Positions 32,101-42,546 of a stretch of 64,000 bases of DNA are shown here, piece by piece. The stretch's first letter is position 1; the number at the start of each line of letters is the position of its first letter. The notes beneath the pieces were generated by a model. That model worked only from the letters and a program-made list of their open reading frames with translations, was not told where the DNA came from and made no database searches. The stretch lies in NCBI GenBank assembly GCA_021292105.1, contig CM037857.1, positions 31,300,365 to 31,364,364 on the forward strand, given 5' to 3'. The DNA comes from Anadara kagoshimensis (taxonomy: Eukaryota > Mollusca > Bivalvia > Arcoida > Arcidae). Position numbers and translations under genes: made by a program.

Positions 32101-35100
32101 CAGCTTGTCATAAACATATTTACATTTCATGTGATGTTTTCTAATTAATGTTTTCACACCCAGCAAGCTTTGAAAATAATAATAAAAAACCAGCAAGGTG
32201 TGTTTAGGACAAAAACAAAAGTAGTTTTACCACACACCTGGACTGTATTGAGTTGTCTTAAATGTCGGTGCCGTCAGAAATAAGAGCTTTATTGTTTACA
32301 TTGTATATATCCTTTACGTTCATTTTGTTCTGTCTTTTTCTGTAATGGGCGTTGTCTCGATATAAGTAAGAGAATGTGAGTCAACTTTTCCCAGTATCGA
32401 GTAATAATATTTTTGTTGTGTTTTGTTTTTTTAGTGTTGTCTCGATATAACAAGTTCTAGCAATTTACAATATCTTTGTTGTGTTTTGTTTTAGCGACCG
32501 TTGTCTCGATATAGATCATTGACTACTATGACTCAATGAACAGTTCTAGCAATTTACAATATTTTTATTCGGTCTTTTTTTTTGGGGGGGGGGGGTTGTC
32601 TCAATATAAATGATCGGCTGAGTTTCAATTCTGTTCAGTTCTAGAAATTTACACTATTGTTGTTGTTTCCTGTTCTTTAGCAGATGTTGTCTTGATATAC
32701 GTGACTGACTATATGGCTCGATGCCTAGTTCTAGCAATTAATAATGTTTTTGTTGTCTTTAGCGGTCGTTATCTTGATATATCAATATGGGTGATCGACT
32801 GAGACTCAACTCAGTTTAGTTCTAGAAAGTTGTAATGTTGTTGATGTTTCTTGTTCTTTAGCAGGCGTTGTCTCAATATGACTGACTCGACTGAGACTCA
32901 ACTCTGTTCAGTTCTAGAAATTTACAATATTGTTGTTCTTTAGCAGGTGTTGTCTCGATATAACTGACTCGACTCTGACAAGTTCTAGCAATTATTTAAT
33001 TGTTTCTTATTCTTTAGCGCGTTTTGTCTCGATATAAGCAGTTGACTATGACTCACCTCTGTCCAGTTCTAGCAATTCGATTGGCACTCCCGTCACGCGT
33101 GTCTAGGTAAGAACCCCCTTTCACTACATACAATTTGTCTTGAAGTTCACGTGGAATCAATCGTTCGTAATAAAGGCTCCTTGTCCACTCCCAAACATTT
33201 CCAACCAAATCGTACAAATCTGAAAAAAAAATAAAATACGGTTTTGTTGATTTTTTTATAAGAAACTGAAACAGCTCCAATAACGCGTGAGATAATTTAA
33301 AGTAGTGAATGCTGGTCAAAGTTTGCAGGTCCCCTTAGATAAAACGTACTTAGCTTATAACTGGACACCAATTTCACAAACTATAAAACAGGAATGATTT
33401 GTCAATGAAATTTTATTATTTACTGATCAAGCACACAGAATGCTTGGCTCTTAACATTATTTCCCCTTATATATTTCTGACGCAAAAAGAGCCATTCTCG
33501 TGTAGGATATTTTTTCAGAGATTAAAAACATATTGAACGCCAAGAAATAGATAAATTTTTGTCTTCATGCGACATGTTATACTACCAGACTACTTGAAGT
33601 AGAATTTCGACTTTACTGAAAAAACCTCCTTTTAGACATTGTTTCCAAATATCAATTTTTGCACAATCTTGAATTAATTCATAATAAAATGCATTTTATT
33701 TTATGACAGAGTACATATCATGATGTGAAAGCAAGATTAGCAAAAGCATACACACTGCATTTTGGCATCCTTCGAAAAGTCTGGAAATCAAGACAGATAA
33801 CAACTAAGACTAAGCTCAGGATATTCAATAGCAACGTCAAATCAATCTTGCTATATGGCTCAGAAACATAGAGTCTCACAGTCAACAACAGCAATAAGCT
33901 TCAAATATTCATAAACAAATGTCTGAGATCCATCCTTCAGATATGGTGGCCCAACAAAATCACAAATGAAGATCTTTGGCAAAGAACTAAACAAACACCT
34001 ATTGTTCAGGAAATAAAGAAGAGAAAATGGAAGTGGCAGGGTCACACGCTGCGCAAAGGCAAGACAAACATCACATGCCAAGCCCTTCAATGGACACCTC
34101 AAGGAAAAAGAAAAAGGGGAAGCCCGAAACTTACATGGAGAAGAACACTGGAGAAAGAGATGCTAGAACAAGAATATACATGGAACAATATCCACCAACT
34201 AGCAAAAGACAGAGGAAGATGGAGAGGAATTGTCAGTGGCCTATACTCCACTGGGGAGTGAAAAAGGCTTAAGTCAAGTAAGTCACATATCTTTGTAATT
34301 TATATTTAAAACCCTTTCTATACAAGACCAACGAATAGTTTAAAGGGAGATAACTGAATATGTCTTGTTCGCCAACTACATAAAACTTAGTGATTACAAC
34401 TGGGTGGCTTTGGAAGTGGGGTGGAACAATGACGTTTAACGTCTCAGTCAAGATTCTTTCACTTATTATCGGGTAATTAGTTCTGAGATGGCGGAGGATG
34501 CCGGATTGCCCACAGAAAGCCACCGACCTGAGACAAAAAAGAGACAAGCTTTCTCACATTAGAATCTGTTCTTATCTTTGCGGAGATGTGGCACCGAGCC
34601 CCCTGTAGTGTTAAGTTATTTGGAGTTCTGGTCGGTCAGTTCTGCGATGCTGGAGAAAACCGGCGTGTCCTTCTGCAAGCGAACAGACACGCTTTTACAT
34701 GCCTATCTGGATTGAATTCTAACTTAGTCAGAGAAACCTCACCGAAGTCATTGTAAAGTGATGTTGAGTATAGTAAAAGTGAATAGCGTTTTACGCTCCA
34801 GTCAAATGTTTTTCGTTTATATCTTGCCGGTCAGGTATGAAATAGTGGAGGATGCCGAACTGCCCACAGAAAGCCAGCGGCTACACCTAGGCCCTGTAGA
34901 AATATTCCTAAATCTCACCGTAATCATTTTGAGCATTGTATGCGTCACTGGAGAAATCCCATGCCATCCGTCTGCTAAGTTATTACTATCTGGGAATTTC
35001 CCCTGAAACGATTCAAATAGTGGAGACAATTAAAATATTACTGTTAACGTATTTGATTTCGTGTGTATTTATTTTCGCGGTATAGGAAATTTAGGTGTAT

Positions 35101-38100
35101 CCACGTAGTTGAATTTTCGCTTTTTTTAATATGCACTATAACACAATAAGCATAATATAATTTTCGCTTGGTGTTAATTTTCGCACAAAACAAACAACCG
35201 CGAAATAAAAAAAAATTAATACACCGCGAAAATAAACACGTTTGCATTATTCAAATGCAATAAGCAATCTAAACTATACATTCAACTCATCAACATTGCA
35301 GAAACACTGAGCTATTAGTGAATTGGCAGAAATTTTTACCTTTGAAAAGCACTCTGGGCAATATATTTACAGGGAGGGTTCCTTAACGCGATACGCTTGT
35401 CGTAACATGGGGCACCGGGTTTTAAGGTCTTTTCCGGTGACTTTCATTTCTAAATGCCGAGTGCTTAGCGAAAGAGCTGTCAAGGCCTAATTTAAGTCTT
35501 GGTCAGACCCGGTCGGGGTTTGAAAGTGAGCACTCTACCAACTGAGGCCATCGTAGTTGTACTCAAAGGTTGAGACACAGAGTTTACGTGAAGTACTTAC
35601 CTGCCACAGGTTAGATCGATTTCTCTGATACTTTTCACCCCAAGGGTAAGCTGTGCCTAAATGAAAAAAAAGTTTTTGATCGATTGATTAATGTTTAATG
35701 TGACAGGCATGTATCGGATATTGTCGTCGTCGCCATCATCCTCATCTCATCGTCGTCGTCGACGTCTTCATCATCATCATCAGCAGCAGCAGTGTAACAA
35801 CTCCTAATGAAGTCCAACGCCTAATGAAGTTCTAAGATTGAGGCTGTTTGGTATTACAAAATAAAATTATTCTACTTCTTGTCTGGAGTCTCGATCTTTT
35901 GACTTCGTTAGGCGTTGTAATGTCGACATCTTATGAAGCATGGACTTCATTAGGCGTTATAATGTCTTATGAAACCTGGACTACATTAGGTGTTGGGCTT
36001 CATTAGGAGTTGCTACACAGCAGCAGCAGCGCCGCTGCCACCACTACACCTCCATCGCCAACAATAAAAACGGCAACAAGAGGAAAAAAATAGTAAGCTC
36101 ACACTTCCACTCGTCCCCAGCACAATATACCATATCACACTACTAAACAATACTAAGTATGTGAGAGATCATCGTTTTTCCCCAGTGTTTGTAAAATGGT
36201 CAAACCTATGTAGATTAGAAACCATACAGTACCAAGCCTTGACAAAGTATCAGATGTCAAATGACAAAATAAATTATAACATTAGGACCAAGCAATTCCG
36301 TTTAGCGGTTTTAGAAGAGAAGATTTTAAAAAACAAGTTTACAGACGACGAACGCAAAGTCATATGGCAAAAGCCCACATGACCTATGGCCAGGTGAGAC
36401 GAAATTCAGATTCCAGAAATATGGATATCATATCCAAGCGAAAAAGACAAACTTTCTCATACTGACTTCTTCCGCAGTATAATTCGAACCTAAACTATGA
36501 GATGCGCTTTTACTGGATGCCCTAGAGTTACCTATAAACTTACTTGATAAGCTACCACGAGCTGCAGCTTCCCATTGTACCTCACTAGGTAACACTTTAC
36601 CATGGTATCTACAGAACGCAACCGCGTCTTCGTGGCTGATGTGAACAACTGGATGATCTAGTCTGTCTCTGATATGAGAACCTGGTCCTTCTGGCTGCAA
36701 ATAAAAATTTTCCAAAGTTTGTTATTCTAAAACGAAATAAGGAGTTGAGAGTAATGGGTTTTAACGTCTTAGTCAAGAATATTTCACTTATATCGAGACG
36801 TAAACGCAATAAGGAAATACATAAGGAAGTGCATAGACGAACAGATTGTCTTAAGTGCTGACTTATGCATCACAGCACATAACAGAACTATGCTGTCTGA
36901 AGGCTGATGGCTAATCGGCTTGTCCCGTTGACTCCAACATCACCAATATGACTTTTTTCAATACAATTAACTTAAATAAAGTTGAATTGGGCATAAAACT
37001 GTCACTCTTTTCCACTAAATTCAATTGTAAACACGTACAGTAATCTTGAATGGGTCACAAAGCATCATAACAAGTGTATAAAGCTTTAATACCATTCACA
37101 CCCAGGACGTTTAACCTTTGTTATCTTTTGTACCAAAACTCGTGTGTTTAGATTAATTATTGAGATTAATAGAATAACTGCAAAAATTCATGATGCAATG
37201 TAAAACAACATTCAATCCACCAACCAACCTTGCCCCTAAAACTATCACATTAGCTCCTTCAAGCGGAAATCTGAGGCTGTACTCGAAAAAAGTCTGTAGA
37301 ACTAAAGATGATTTAAGATTACATGATGAAACAGTCTAGTATTTAAGGAGATGAATGTTGGCTTACCCTTTTCCACGTAGCCCCTTTAACTGGAAGCCAC
37401 CACGAGTTCACGGTACCTGCAGCTGCTTTTAAACTCTTGTTTCTTATGTTATCACTTAGGAATGAAGCAAAAACCCAGCTCCATCCTTTTTGGTCGGCTG
37501 TAGTCATGTAAGTAGGTTTTTTCTTTATAAATTGCCTGCATTGAAGAAAACAAAATAAACACCATACACTATATTTAGTTTAGATGAAGGAAGTGGTTTC
37601 TTCTTTTATTGGGGATATATTTACAATTGCAATATCTTTGCTTCAATAAAGTATTTGGCATCGACTATACTTTGCAACTTAATAGAGACATTGATCTGCG
37701 CGCTGACGTGATGACGTCAAATGTCAAATGGTGGCACTGACTGAAACTTATGAAAAGTTGCAACAACAGCGCATTTGAAAATTGTTTCCAAATAAACATG
37801 GAACATTTGAGACGGCAATAAAATTAATTTTTAGAAATATTGTAAATATATGCAATTTGAGACATCCCATTATACTTTACAAGTTCATAAAGACATTGGA
37901 AAATTACCTTATTTCTTAAGGAGAATTTTTTTCAGAATTTAACGATCAGAAATTATAATAACAGTTTTCCAGAATTCAATGACATTCATTTCAAAATGTG
38001 TTGACATTTTTTGAACGTGTTTATTCGTGTATGGCGTAAGGACATTTTCAATCGGTTTTCCGAAAATCAGGGATTCAAACACGGATCGACAATATTTAAT

Positions 38101-40145
38101 TGCATGCATTGCGGGTTAACTTCCATATGGATACATCAAAACTGTAAAAAGCTCATTTGTTTCACAAGTATACTGAGGGGCAGTACTAGTAGTGATTTTT
38201 TTTTTATTAATTTTTAACAACAGATTTAATAAGCAAATTTCTTTATCGGTAGTTATTTTTAAACCTTTTGTCCCTTTTTAAAAATTCTGGCAGATTATTT
38301 GCATTCTCTTGTGTGGAAATAGTTCAAAATTAATGACAAAATCACTTCTTTACGTCACGAAGTACATGTGCATGTGGCTTGCTTCGATTTCTGTTGCGTG
38401 TAAAAAGATACTTTGTAATACGTGATGCATGCACATAAATGCGGTTATTTTATTTATTTATTTTTAATTTTCATCTATTTATTTATTTGCTTGTTTTGGA
38501 AAATGCATATAATTTGTTTTAAATCATAGTCCCTGAAAAATGTAGAGCGAGCTAGTAGTGACTGTCTCGAAGGAAGCACCGTTTCTATATTTATCCACTA
38601 TTTTTACATATGCACAATTCATTTATGAATATCCATAAATCGAATTTAACATATGTAAAATTATTTTAACATATCAAAAAATAAGTATGCATATGAAAAA
38701 AAATAAATTTTGCTCATGCAAAAATCGATTTATGCATATGTTAAAATAGCGAATAAATATAGAAACTTGGGTGGCTCCTCATAAAGAACGGCACGCTATC
38801 TTGAAGGTATCTACATGAACAAAATTCGTATGGCCTTTATCAGCCACCGTAGAAATGATATATGGTGTGTATATAGATAAGGGATCTTACATTCTTGTTT
38901 GTATTGAATTTATTAAACACAAGGTTCGTTTCATAAAAAAATATTCAACGAGTTTAATCAATTCAATATTACTATTGACCGACTCGACATAATTGTATAA
39001 TATATAATATATTGACTTTTTAATGGTTGTATATGGTGTGATATTGACCAGTAAAATAAATACTGACCGAGGCGACGGCTAAAAAAAAAAAAAAAAAAAC
39101 AGTCAACAAAATTCGATGACGTACGCCGATTTTGACATACAACGGATAATTTCAGAACTCCTTGGTATATCATGTCATTTTAATGACATTAAATGGTCAC
39201 GTGTAACCATTTTGTCCAATCATACAAATAGAATTGATTAATTATATAACAATATATTAATATATACCTACCAGTACTGAGCATTTGTTACGGGGTACTT
39301 GTCTACATAAAATGAATTAACTTCTACCAACTGTACTGGGTATTCCCCACTGTCTGAAGTAGGATCGTTCACTCCCTTTAAAAACTTCTTATGTTTTATC
39401 AGTTTCATTATATTCAAGTGTTCATAATTTTTGATTACTGAAATAAAAAAAAAAAATAATAATAATAATAACAAGGCCCAAAAGGGCCTGTAATGCTTAA
39501 CTGGCAAAGATTGACTTCATTTGCATAATTTGCTAAAATTGGGTAAATGAAAAATTTCTCGGAAAACACATTATAGATGTTAAATTTCTTTCTTTCAAAT
39601 TTGAACACAATGTTAGAAAATTGAATCCATGATGGCTATTTTTGGTGATTTTGATATTTATAGTAACGTCGACCATCTTGTGTGTGCAAAATTTGATCTA
39701 CTTCACCTAGGGACCTGTACCTGTCACACCAAAATTGCCTGTGCCGTGCGTTGATGGCATTATACAGCAGGATTCTTTAGCGTGCCAAGCCCACCGTGAC
39801 ACGGGACCTCGTTTATTTTAAGTTCCCATCCGAAAGAACCGTGACTTTCATTTCCAAATGCCGAGTGCTTGGCGAAAGAACACTCACTACCCACTTTCAA
39901 GTCTTGGGTCAGACCCGGGCGGGGATCACAGAATTGACTGTCTCGGTATAAGTATAAGAATCTTGACTGATTATAAGGCGTAAAACACTATTCATCTCCC
40001 TATCTGCAATGAATAACATTAGGGGTTTTGTTTATATATTTCAAAAATATTAAAACTTACCGTCGACCAAATCTTGTGAGAAAATGAATAAAATTTCGAA
40101 TAAAATAATGAATGATACACGGAAGAAATACTTATGAACATCCAT
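28928..40145 (-). CDS. SUMF2-like (pseudo formylglycine-generating enzyme) ER protein, with one-base phase break
   Basis: Eight exons: 40145-40061, 39437-39272, 37535-37367, 36694-36544, 35656-35601, 35002-34919, 33219-33057 and 29138-28928, about 361 residues. Residues 1-24 form a signal peptide. The FGE-sulfatase domain follows, with YVDKYPVTNAQYW, WWLPVKGA, RPEGPGSHIRDRLDHPVVHI, VLPSEVQWEAAARG, YPWGEK, LYDLVGNVWEWT, KGGSYLDTRDGSAN and NVGFRC. The two catalytic cysteines of FGE (SUMF1) are absent, as in vertebrate SUMF2, so sulfatase-activating activity is not expected. A basic extension ends in KYEL, a KDEL-type ER-retrieval signal. All exon phases agree except exon 6, which is 84 nt where 85 are needed. 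The gene is therefore either broken in this haplotype or carries an assembly error. Repeats fill the introns. Confidence 0.88.
29115..29480. repeat. Tandem copies of the exon 8 acceptor region
   Basis: ACTCCGGATCTAGTCCCATCC followed by TGAAAATATGAAACAAA (exon 8 start plus its acceptor on the minus strand) recurs, diverged, starting at about 29227, 29315 and 29400. Each copy is followed by the TTAAAAGTAGGTCAAA stretch. The array extends into intron 7. Confidence 0.8.
29547..29842. repeat. 74-bp tandem repeat, four copies
   Basis: Units begin TAGGATCAAGAGCGAGCCTC at 29547, 29621, 29695 and 29769, an exact 74-bp period with few differences. Confidence 0.95.
30140..30500 (-). mobile_element. tRNA-derived SINE (family 2)
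   Basis: The minus-strand head reads CACTGCGGTCACTGAGTTCAG, then GGTCGTGGGTCCGACCCCGA (B-box region). The body has the CGGTAGCGTGGCACGGTAA-like segment and the TCTATAGCTTGCGACGTCTC tail. Confidence 0.7.
30655..30865. mobile_element. MITE-B copy
   Basis: Ends CCCAATTTCACAATCATTCT and GAAATGATTTTGAAACGGGG. Confidence 0.65.
30968..31150. mobile_element. MITE-B copy, left part only
   Basis: CCTCGGTTTCACAATTATTC followed by the TTAAATCTGGCAAAATTTC interior. The right terminus is missing. Confidence 0.55.
31492..32050. mobile_element. MITE-C cluster (foldback, GGTCAAACG.ACAGGTCAA ends)
   Basis: AAACAACATTGACCTGTCCG (about 31743) and its inverse CGAACAGGTCAATGTTGTTT (about 31953) bracket a foldback unit. 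Further partial units lie at 31495-31520 and 31995-32045. The string ATAAATATTTAAATTAAAGG at 31998-32017 is the empty-site form of the target used by TTAA element copy 2. Confidence 0.7.
32330..33075. repeat. Tandem array derived from the exon 7 donor region
   Basis: Eight or nine units of about 60-110 bp share GTTGTCTCGATATA, a GACTCAAC-type segment, CTGTTCAGTTCTAG and AATTTACAATATT. The last unit contains the real exon 7 end and donor (ACTCACCTCTGTCCAGTTCTAGCAATT, read in two pieces across 33051-33077). A G run of 12 sits near 32585. Confidence 0.8.
33057..33219 (-). CDS. SUMF2-like exon 7
   Basis: Encodes LYDLVGNVWEWT and KGGSYLDTRDGSANRIARTG, ending with a phase-2 donor GTGAGT. The window in which FGE has its catalytic Cys pair carries none here. 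Confidence 0.9.
33705..34280 (+). mobile_element. RTE-type LINE 3' fragment in SUMF2-like intron 6
   Basis: The translation reads DVKARLAKAYTLHFGILRKV, SILLYGSET followed by a stop where Trp is usual, CLRSILQIWWPNKITNEDLW, KKRKWKWQGHTLRK, SPKLTWRRTLEKEM and DRGRWRGIVSGLYSTG. This is the C-terminal end typical of RTE/craniofacial-development-2-like LINE ORFs. It is 5'-truncated and antisense to the host gene. Confidence 0.85.
34430..34900. repeat. Two related SINE-like fragments
   Basis: GGAGGATGCCGGATTGCCCA (about 34493) and GGAGGATGCCGAACTGCCCA (about 34847) are both followed by CAGAAAGCCA and preceded by TTTAACGTCTCAGTCAAG or TTTTACGCTCCAGTCAA. They are two copies of one dispersed repeat; the second ends just short of exon 6. 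Confidence 0.6.
34919..35002 (-). CDS. SUMF2-like exon 6 with one-base deletion
   Basis: After the acceptor TTTCAG it reads GKFPDSNNLADGWHGISPV. Past that point the homologous sequence continues only in the next frame (DAYNAQNDY), reaching the donor GTGAGA in the phase that exon 7 needs. The length of 84 nt fails the required 85. The break lies around CCAGTGACGCATAC (about 34940-34955). Confidence 0.8.
35055..35242. mobile_element. MITE with CGCGAAAATAAA inverted ends
   Basis: The left end GTGTATTTATTTTCGCGGTA and right end ATACACCGCGAAAATAAACA are inverted copies. A TTTTCGC/GCGAAAA theme recurs inside. Confidence 0.65.
35330..35565 (-). mobile_element. tRNA-derived SINE (family 2), partial
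   Basis: The minus-strand head reads CCTCAGTTGGTAGAGTGCTC, followed by a degenerate B box and CTTGACAGCTCTTTCGCTAA. Confidence 0.6.
35601..35656 (-). CDS. SUMF2-like exon 5
   Basis: Short 56-nt exon with a good acceptor (TTTCATTTAG) and donor (GTAAGT). It encodes TAYPWGEKYQRNRSNLWQ, matching the YPWGN..NLWQG region of the family. Confidence 0.85.
35791..36018. mobile_element. Foldback element, AACTCCTAATGAAG ends
   Basis: GTGTAACAACTCCTAATGAA at the left and TTCATTAGGAGTTGCTACAC at the right are inverted. Inner GGCGTTATAATG/CGCCTAATGAAG copies repeat the theme. Confidence 0.75.
36544..36694 (-). CDS. SUMF2-like exon 4
   Basis: 151 nt in phase, encoding PEGPGSHIRDRLDHPVVHIS and FCRYHGKVLPSEVQWEAAAR. 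Flanked by TTTGCAG and GTAAGT. Confidence 0.9.
36735..36930 (-). repeat. SINE family 2 fragment
   Basis: GGTTTTAACGTCTTAGTCAA and TTCACTTATATCGAGACGT match the tail of the family in reverse. The head is absent. Confidence 0.5.
37367..37535 (-). CDS. SUMF2-like exon 3
   Basis: 169 nt, completing the split Trp codon and encoding GWSWVFASFLSDNIRNK and NSWWLPVKGATWKR. Acceptor AATGCAG, donor GTAAGC. Confidence 0.9.
37540..38950. other. SUMF2-like intron 2, no further feature
   Basis: AT-rich intronic DNA. Near 38590-38770 repeated TATGCATATG/ATTTATGAATATCC strings form short inverted repeats. Confidence 0.45.
38975..39260. mobile_element. Relative of the 40.8 kb foldback element
   Basis: It shares GACTTTTTAATGGTTGTATATGG (in two blocks), GACCGAGGCGACGGC, TCGATGACGTACGCCGA and the right-end TGATTAATTATATAAC with the element at 40776-41385. 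A poly-A run of 19 lies inside. Confidence 0.7.
39272..39437 (-). CDS. SUMF2-like exon 2
   Basis: 166 nt, phase 1 to phase 2, reading from VIKNYEHLN to YVDKYPVTNAQYW. Acceptor TTTATTTCAG, donor GTAGGT. Confidence 0.88.
39715..39930 (-). mobile_element. tRNA-derived SINE (family 2), head-truncated
   Basis: AAGTCTTGGGTCAGACCCGG and TGCCGAGTGCTTGGCGAAAG match the body of the family. The tRNA head is cut at the right. A plus-oriented tail fragment follows to about 40000. Confidence 0.6.
40061..40145 (-). CDS. SUMF2-like exon 1 (signal peptide)
   Basis: ATG at 40145, 28 codons plus one base. MDVHKYFFRVSF and the following hydrophobic stretch to FIFSQD are a typical signal peptide. Donor GTAAGT. 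Confidence 0.85.
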
Positions 40146-40166
40146 GTTTAAGAAAGTTAAGTAGTA

Positions 40167-40206
40167 ATGCGCATGCGTAAATCCGATTAAGGATGCAACA
40201 CGTGTT
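40167..40206 (-). promoter_or_regulatory. NRF1-like and E-box motifs upstream of the SUMF2-like gene
   Basis: The near-palindrome TGCGCATGCG (about 40168-40177) matches the NRF1 core, and AACACGTGTT (40197-40206) contains CACGTG. Both lie within 65 bp of the ATG, typical of a TATA-less housekeeping promoter. Confidence 0.4.
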
Positions 40207-40372
40207 ACCTTAAAGGAGTTAAAATCAACAGAAGAGATCCAACGTGGCTACAGATACACGGCAAATTGATTTTACTTACACAAAGAATATGAAACGTGTG
40301 CCAATTGATTATTTATTGATTAAATTTGATACCATCTGAGTTGATGATACATTCAGTATACATGTAAAAGAA

Positions 40373-40411
40373 ATCTCTCTCTCTCTCTCTCTCTCAGTAT
40401 ACATGTAAAAG

Positions 40412-40468
<57 letters not shown>

Positions 40469-40472
40469 TGTT
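40373..40472. repeat. (CT)n and (GT)n run with duplicated 5' flank
   Basis: AGTATACATGTAAAAGAAAT occurs twice, each followed by a CT run; the second run changes into (TG)n. Confidence 0.95.
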
Positions 40473-40775
40473 AAAAACTTGAAGTCTTAAATGAGTTAAA
40501 TTGTCTCTTTATACTACTGTTAATAGGATTACTCGGTCTATCAGGGGCCATTTGTTACAAGCTAGATTATTTAAAACATTTGATTTGTCAAAATTTGATT
40601 TTTGCATTATATAAAATATTTTGTGAATTTTTTGTTTAAAACACGAAAAGTGAGGGGAATTTCATCAAAGTGAAAAAAATGTTTTAAAACTTGATTCAAT
40701 AATGGTAAGTTTTATTGGTGTTTTAAATTCGCGCTAATCTCTGATTAAATTAATCAAGCTTCGCTAACTTGACCC

Positions 40776-41385
40776 AGATATTATACAATTATGGACTTTT
40801 TAGTGGTTGTATATGGTGTGATATTCACCGGAAAAATAAATATTGATCGAGGCGACAGCCGAGGTCAATATTTATTTTTCCGGTGAATATCACACCATAT
40901 ACAACCACTAAAAAGTCCATAACTGTTTTATTATATAATTCAGCCACTGTGGCACTTCGGTTGACAATGTTTTCTCAAACCTGTGACCAGGCAATTCAAC
41001 AATTTTACCGATGTTAGATTTCCCTGCCCACCCTGGTTGATCACACTAAAATTATCCCGCATTAGCTGGATCAATCTGGCTTTTTAAGTCTGACTCTATG
41101 AAAAAATAAATGGCATTCCGGACACAATCAATTTACACACTACATTGTAAATTGATAATGCCATAACGTCAACGTTCTATGAAAAAAACAGGACACAATC
41201 ATTTGCGTACACTTAATTGACGACGTTCTAATCATTTTACGGAGAACGTCAACAAAAATCGATGACGTACACCGAATTTGATATTCACCGGAAAATCCGT
41301 GGTATATGGTGTGAGATCTAATGGTCACGTGTTACCGTTTTAGCCAATCATAAAGATGAAATTTATTAATTATATAATAAGACTA
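40776..41385. mobile_element. Foldback element with a perfect 56-bp hairpin
   Basis: The arms 40791-40846 and 40865-40920 are perfect reverse complements around an 18-bp loop. The element continues with GATGACGTACACCGAATTTG, GGTCACGTGTTACCG and ends TTAATTATATAATAAG. It is a relative of the element at 38975. Confidence 0.8.
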
Positions 41386-41629
41386 GATATGGGTAAATGT
41401 CGCGATTCCTATTCAGCATCTGATGGTTAATCAATAAGTTGAGTTTTCTAATTATAAACACTGATTTTTATTATGATTATTATTTGTTTTAAATTTCGAT
41501 TTATTTATTTATTTATTTATTTATTATTTGTAATTTACAGTTATTACTTTTGTTCTATAATATATATATATATATAAATGGTACAAATGATATCTTATGC
41601 GTTTGTGTTAAGCAGCGCCAAATTAATGC

Positions 41630-41631
41630 TG

Positions 41632-41675
<44 letters not shown>

Positions 41676-41696
41676 GTGTGTGTGTGTGTGTGTGAC
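41630..41696. repeat. (GT)n microsatellite
   Basis: About 33 GT units with one C interruption. Confidence 0.95.
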
Positions 41697-42194
41697 CGTA
41701 TGGATGTGTTAACCACCACAAAACAATAATAGCTATACATTGGAGGCAGTATTTATCAAATATTATAGGTGGTGATAAAGCAATATGCCCTTCCGATAAT
41801 TACCTTTGTTGCTTAAGCATCTAGAGTTAATGATCAACAAGTCGGGGTCATACTCTTTAGTTAAGGAAATAGAACTCCTAGTATGGTGGTCAGTACATCA
41901 ACATGAGGCCAAATAATGCTTGACCAATACACAATTCTCAAAATTGTGCCATCGCCTATTCTTGGAATGAGCTCATCTCAGCTCGTTAAGGACATTCAGA
42001 TCCACATTCCTAGGCTGCCTACACACATTCACTCGGACATTCACTCGCGCGCAACACACACTACATCTCACACAGACAGACAGCTCCGAATGGTGACGAT
42101 TTAAAATAAATAAGCTAAATCAAACATCTTTGGCATATTTCGGTATTTACAAACCAAAGAAGAATGTTAAATTATTATGTATCGAGTTTCTTTT

Positions 42195-42509
42195 ATCTAA
42201 TTCACCACTGCGATAGCTCCGTATGTGGTAGGTCGTGGTTTCGAGCCCCGATCGGAAGATCTGTGTATGAACAATACTTAATATATGTATTAACTGTTCT
42301 TAAAAAAACCACTCAGCATTTAGAAAGTCGCCGGGTCCATCAGAAGAGACATAGAAGACCCTTGTCCCGTGTCACGGCAGGCGTGGCACGTTAAAGACTC
42401 TCCATGCATATTGCCTTGAGCGCACCACAAAGGTACACATTTCTGCCACTTTACCTATAGCTGGTGCCGTCTCGATATAAGTGAAACATTCTTGACTGGG
42501 ACGTAAAAC

Positions 42510-42545
<36 letters not shown>
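42195..42545 (+). mobile_element. tRNA-derived SINE (family 2) with (CAAT)n tail
   Basis: The head reads GGTAGGTCGTGGTTTCGAGCC, the body GTGTCACGGCAGGCGTGGCA and GCATATTGCCTTGAGCGC, then GTCTCGATATAAGTGAAACA. The tail TCAATCAATCAATC closes it at about 42545. Confidence 0.8.

Positions 42546-42546
<1 letters not shown>

Noticed and set aside
36161-36382. 73-codon plus-strand frame
   Set aside because: It lies antisense in a SUMF2-like intron and has no recognised domain or repeat relatives in the window.
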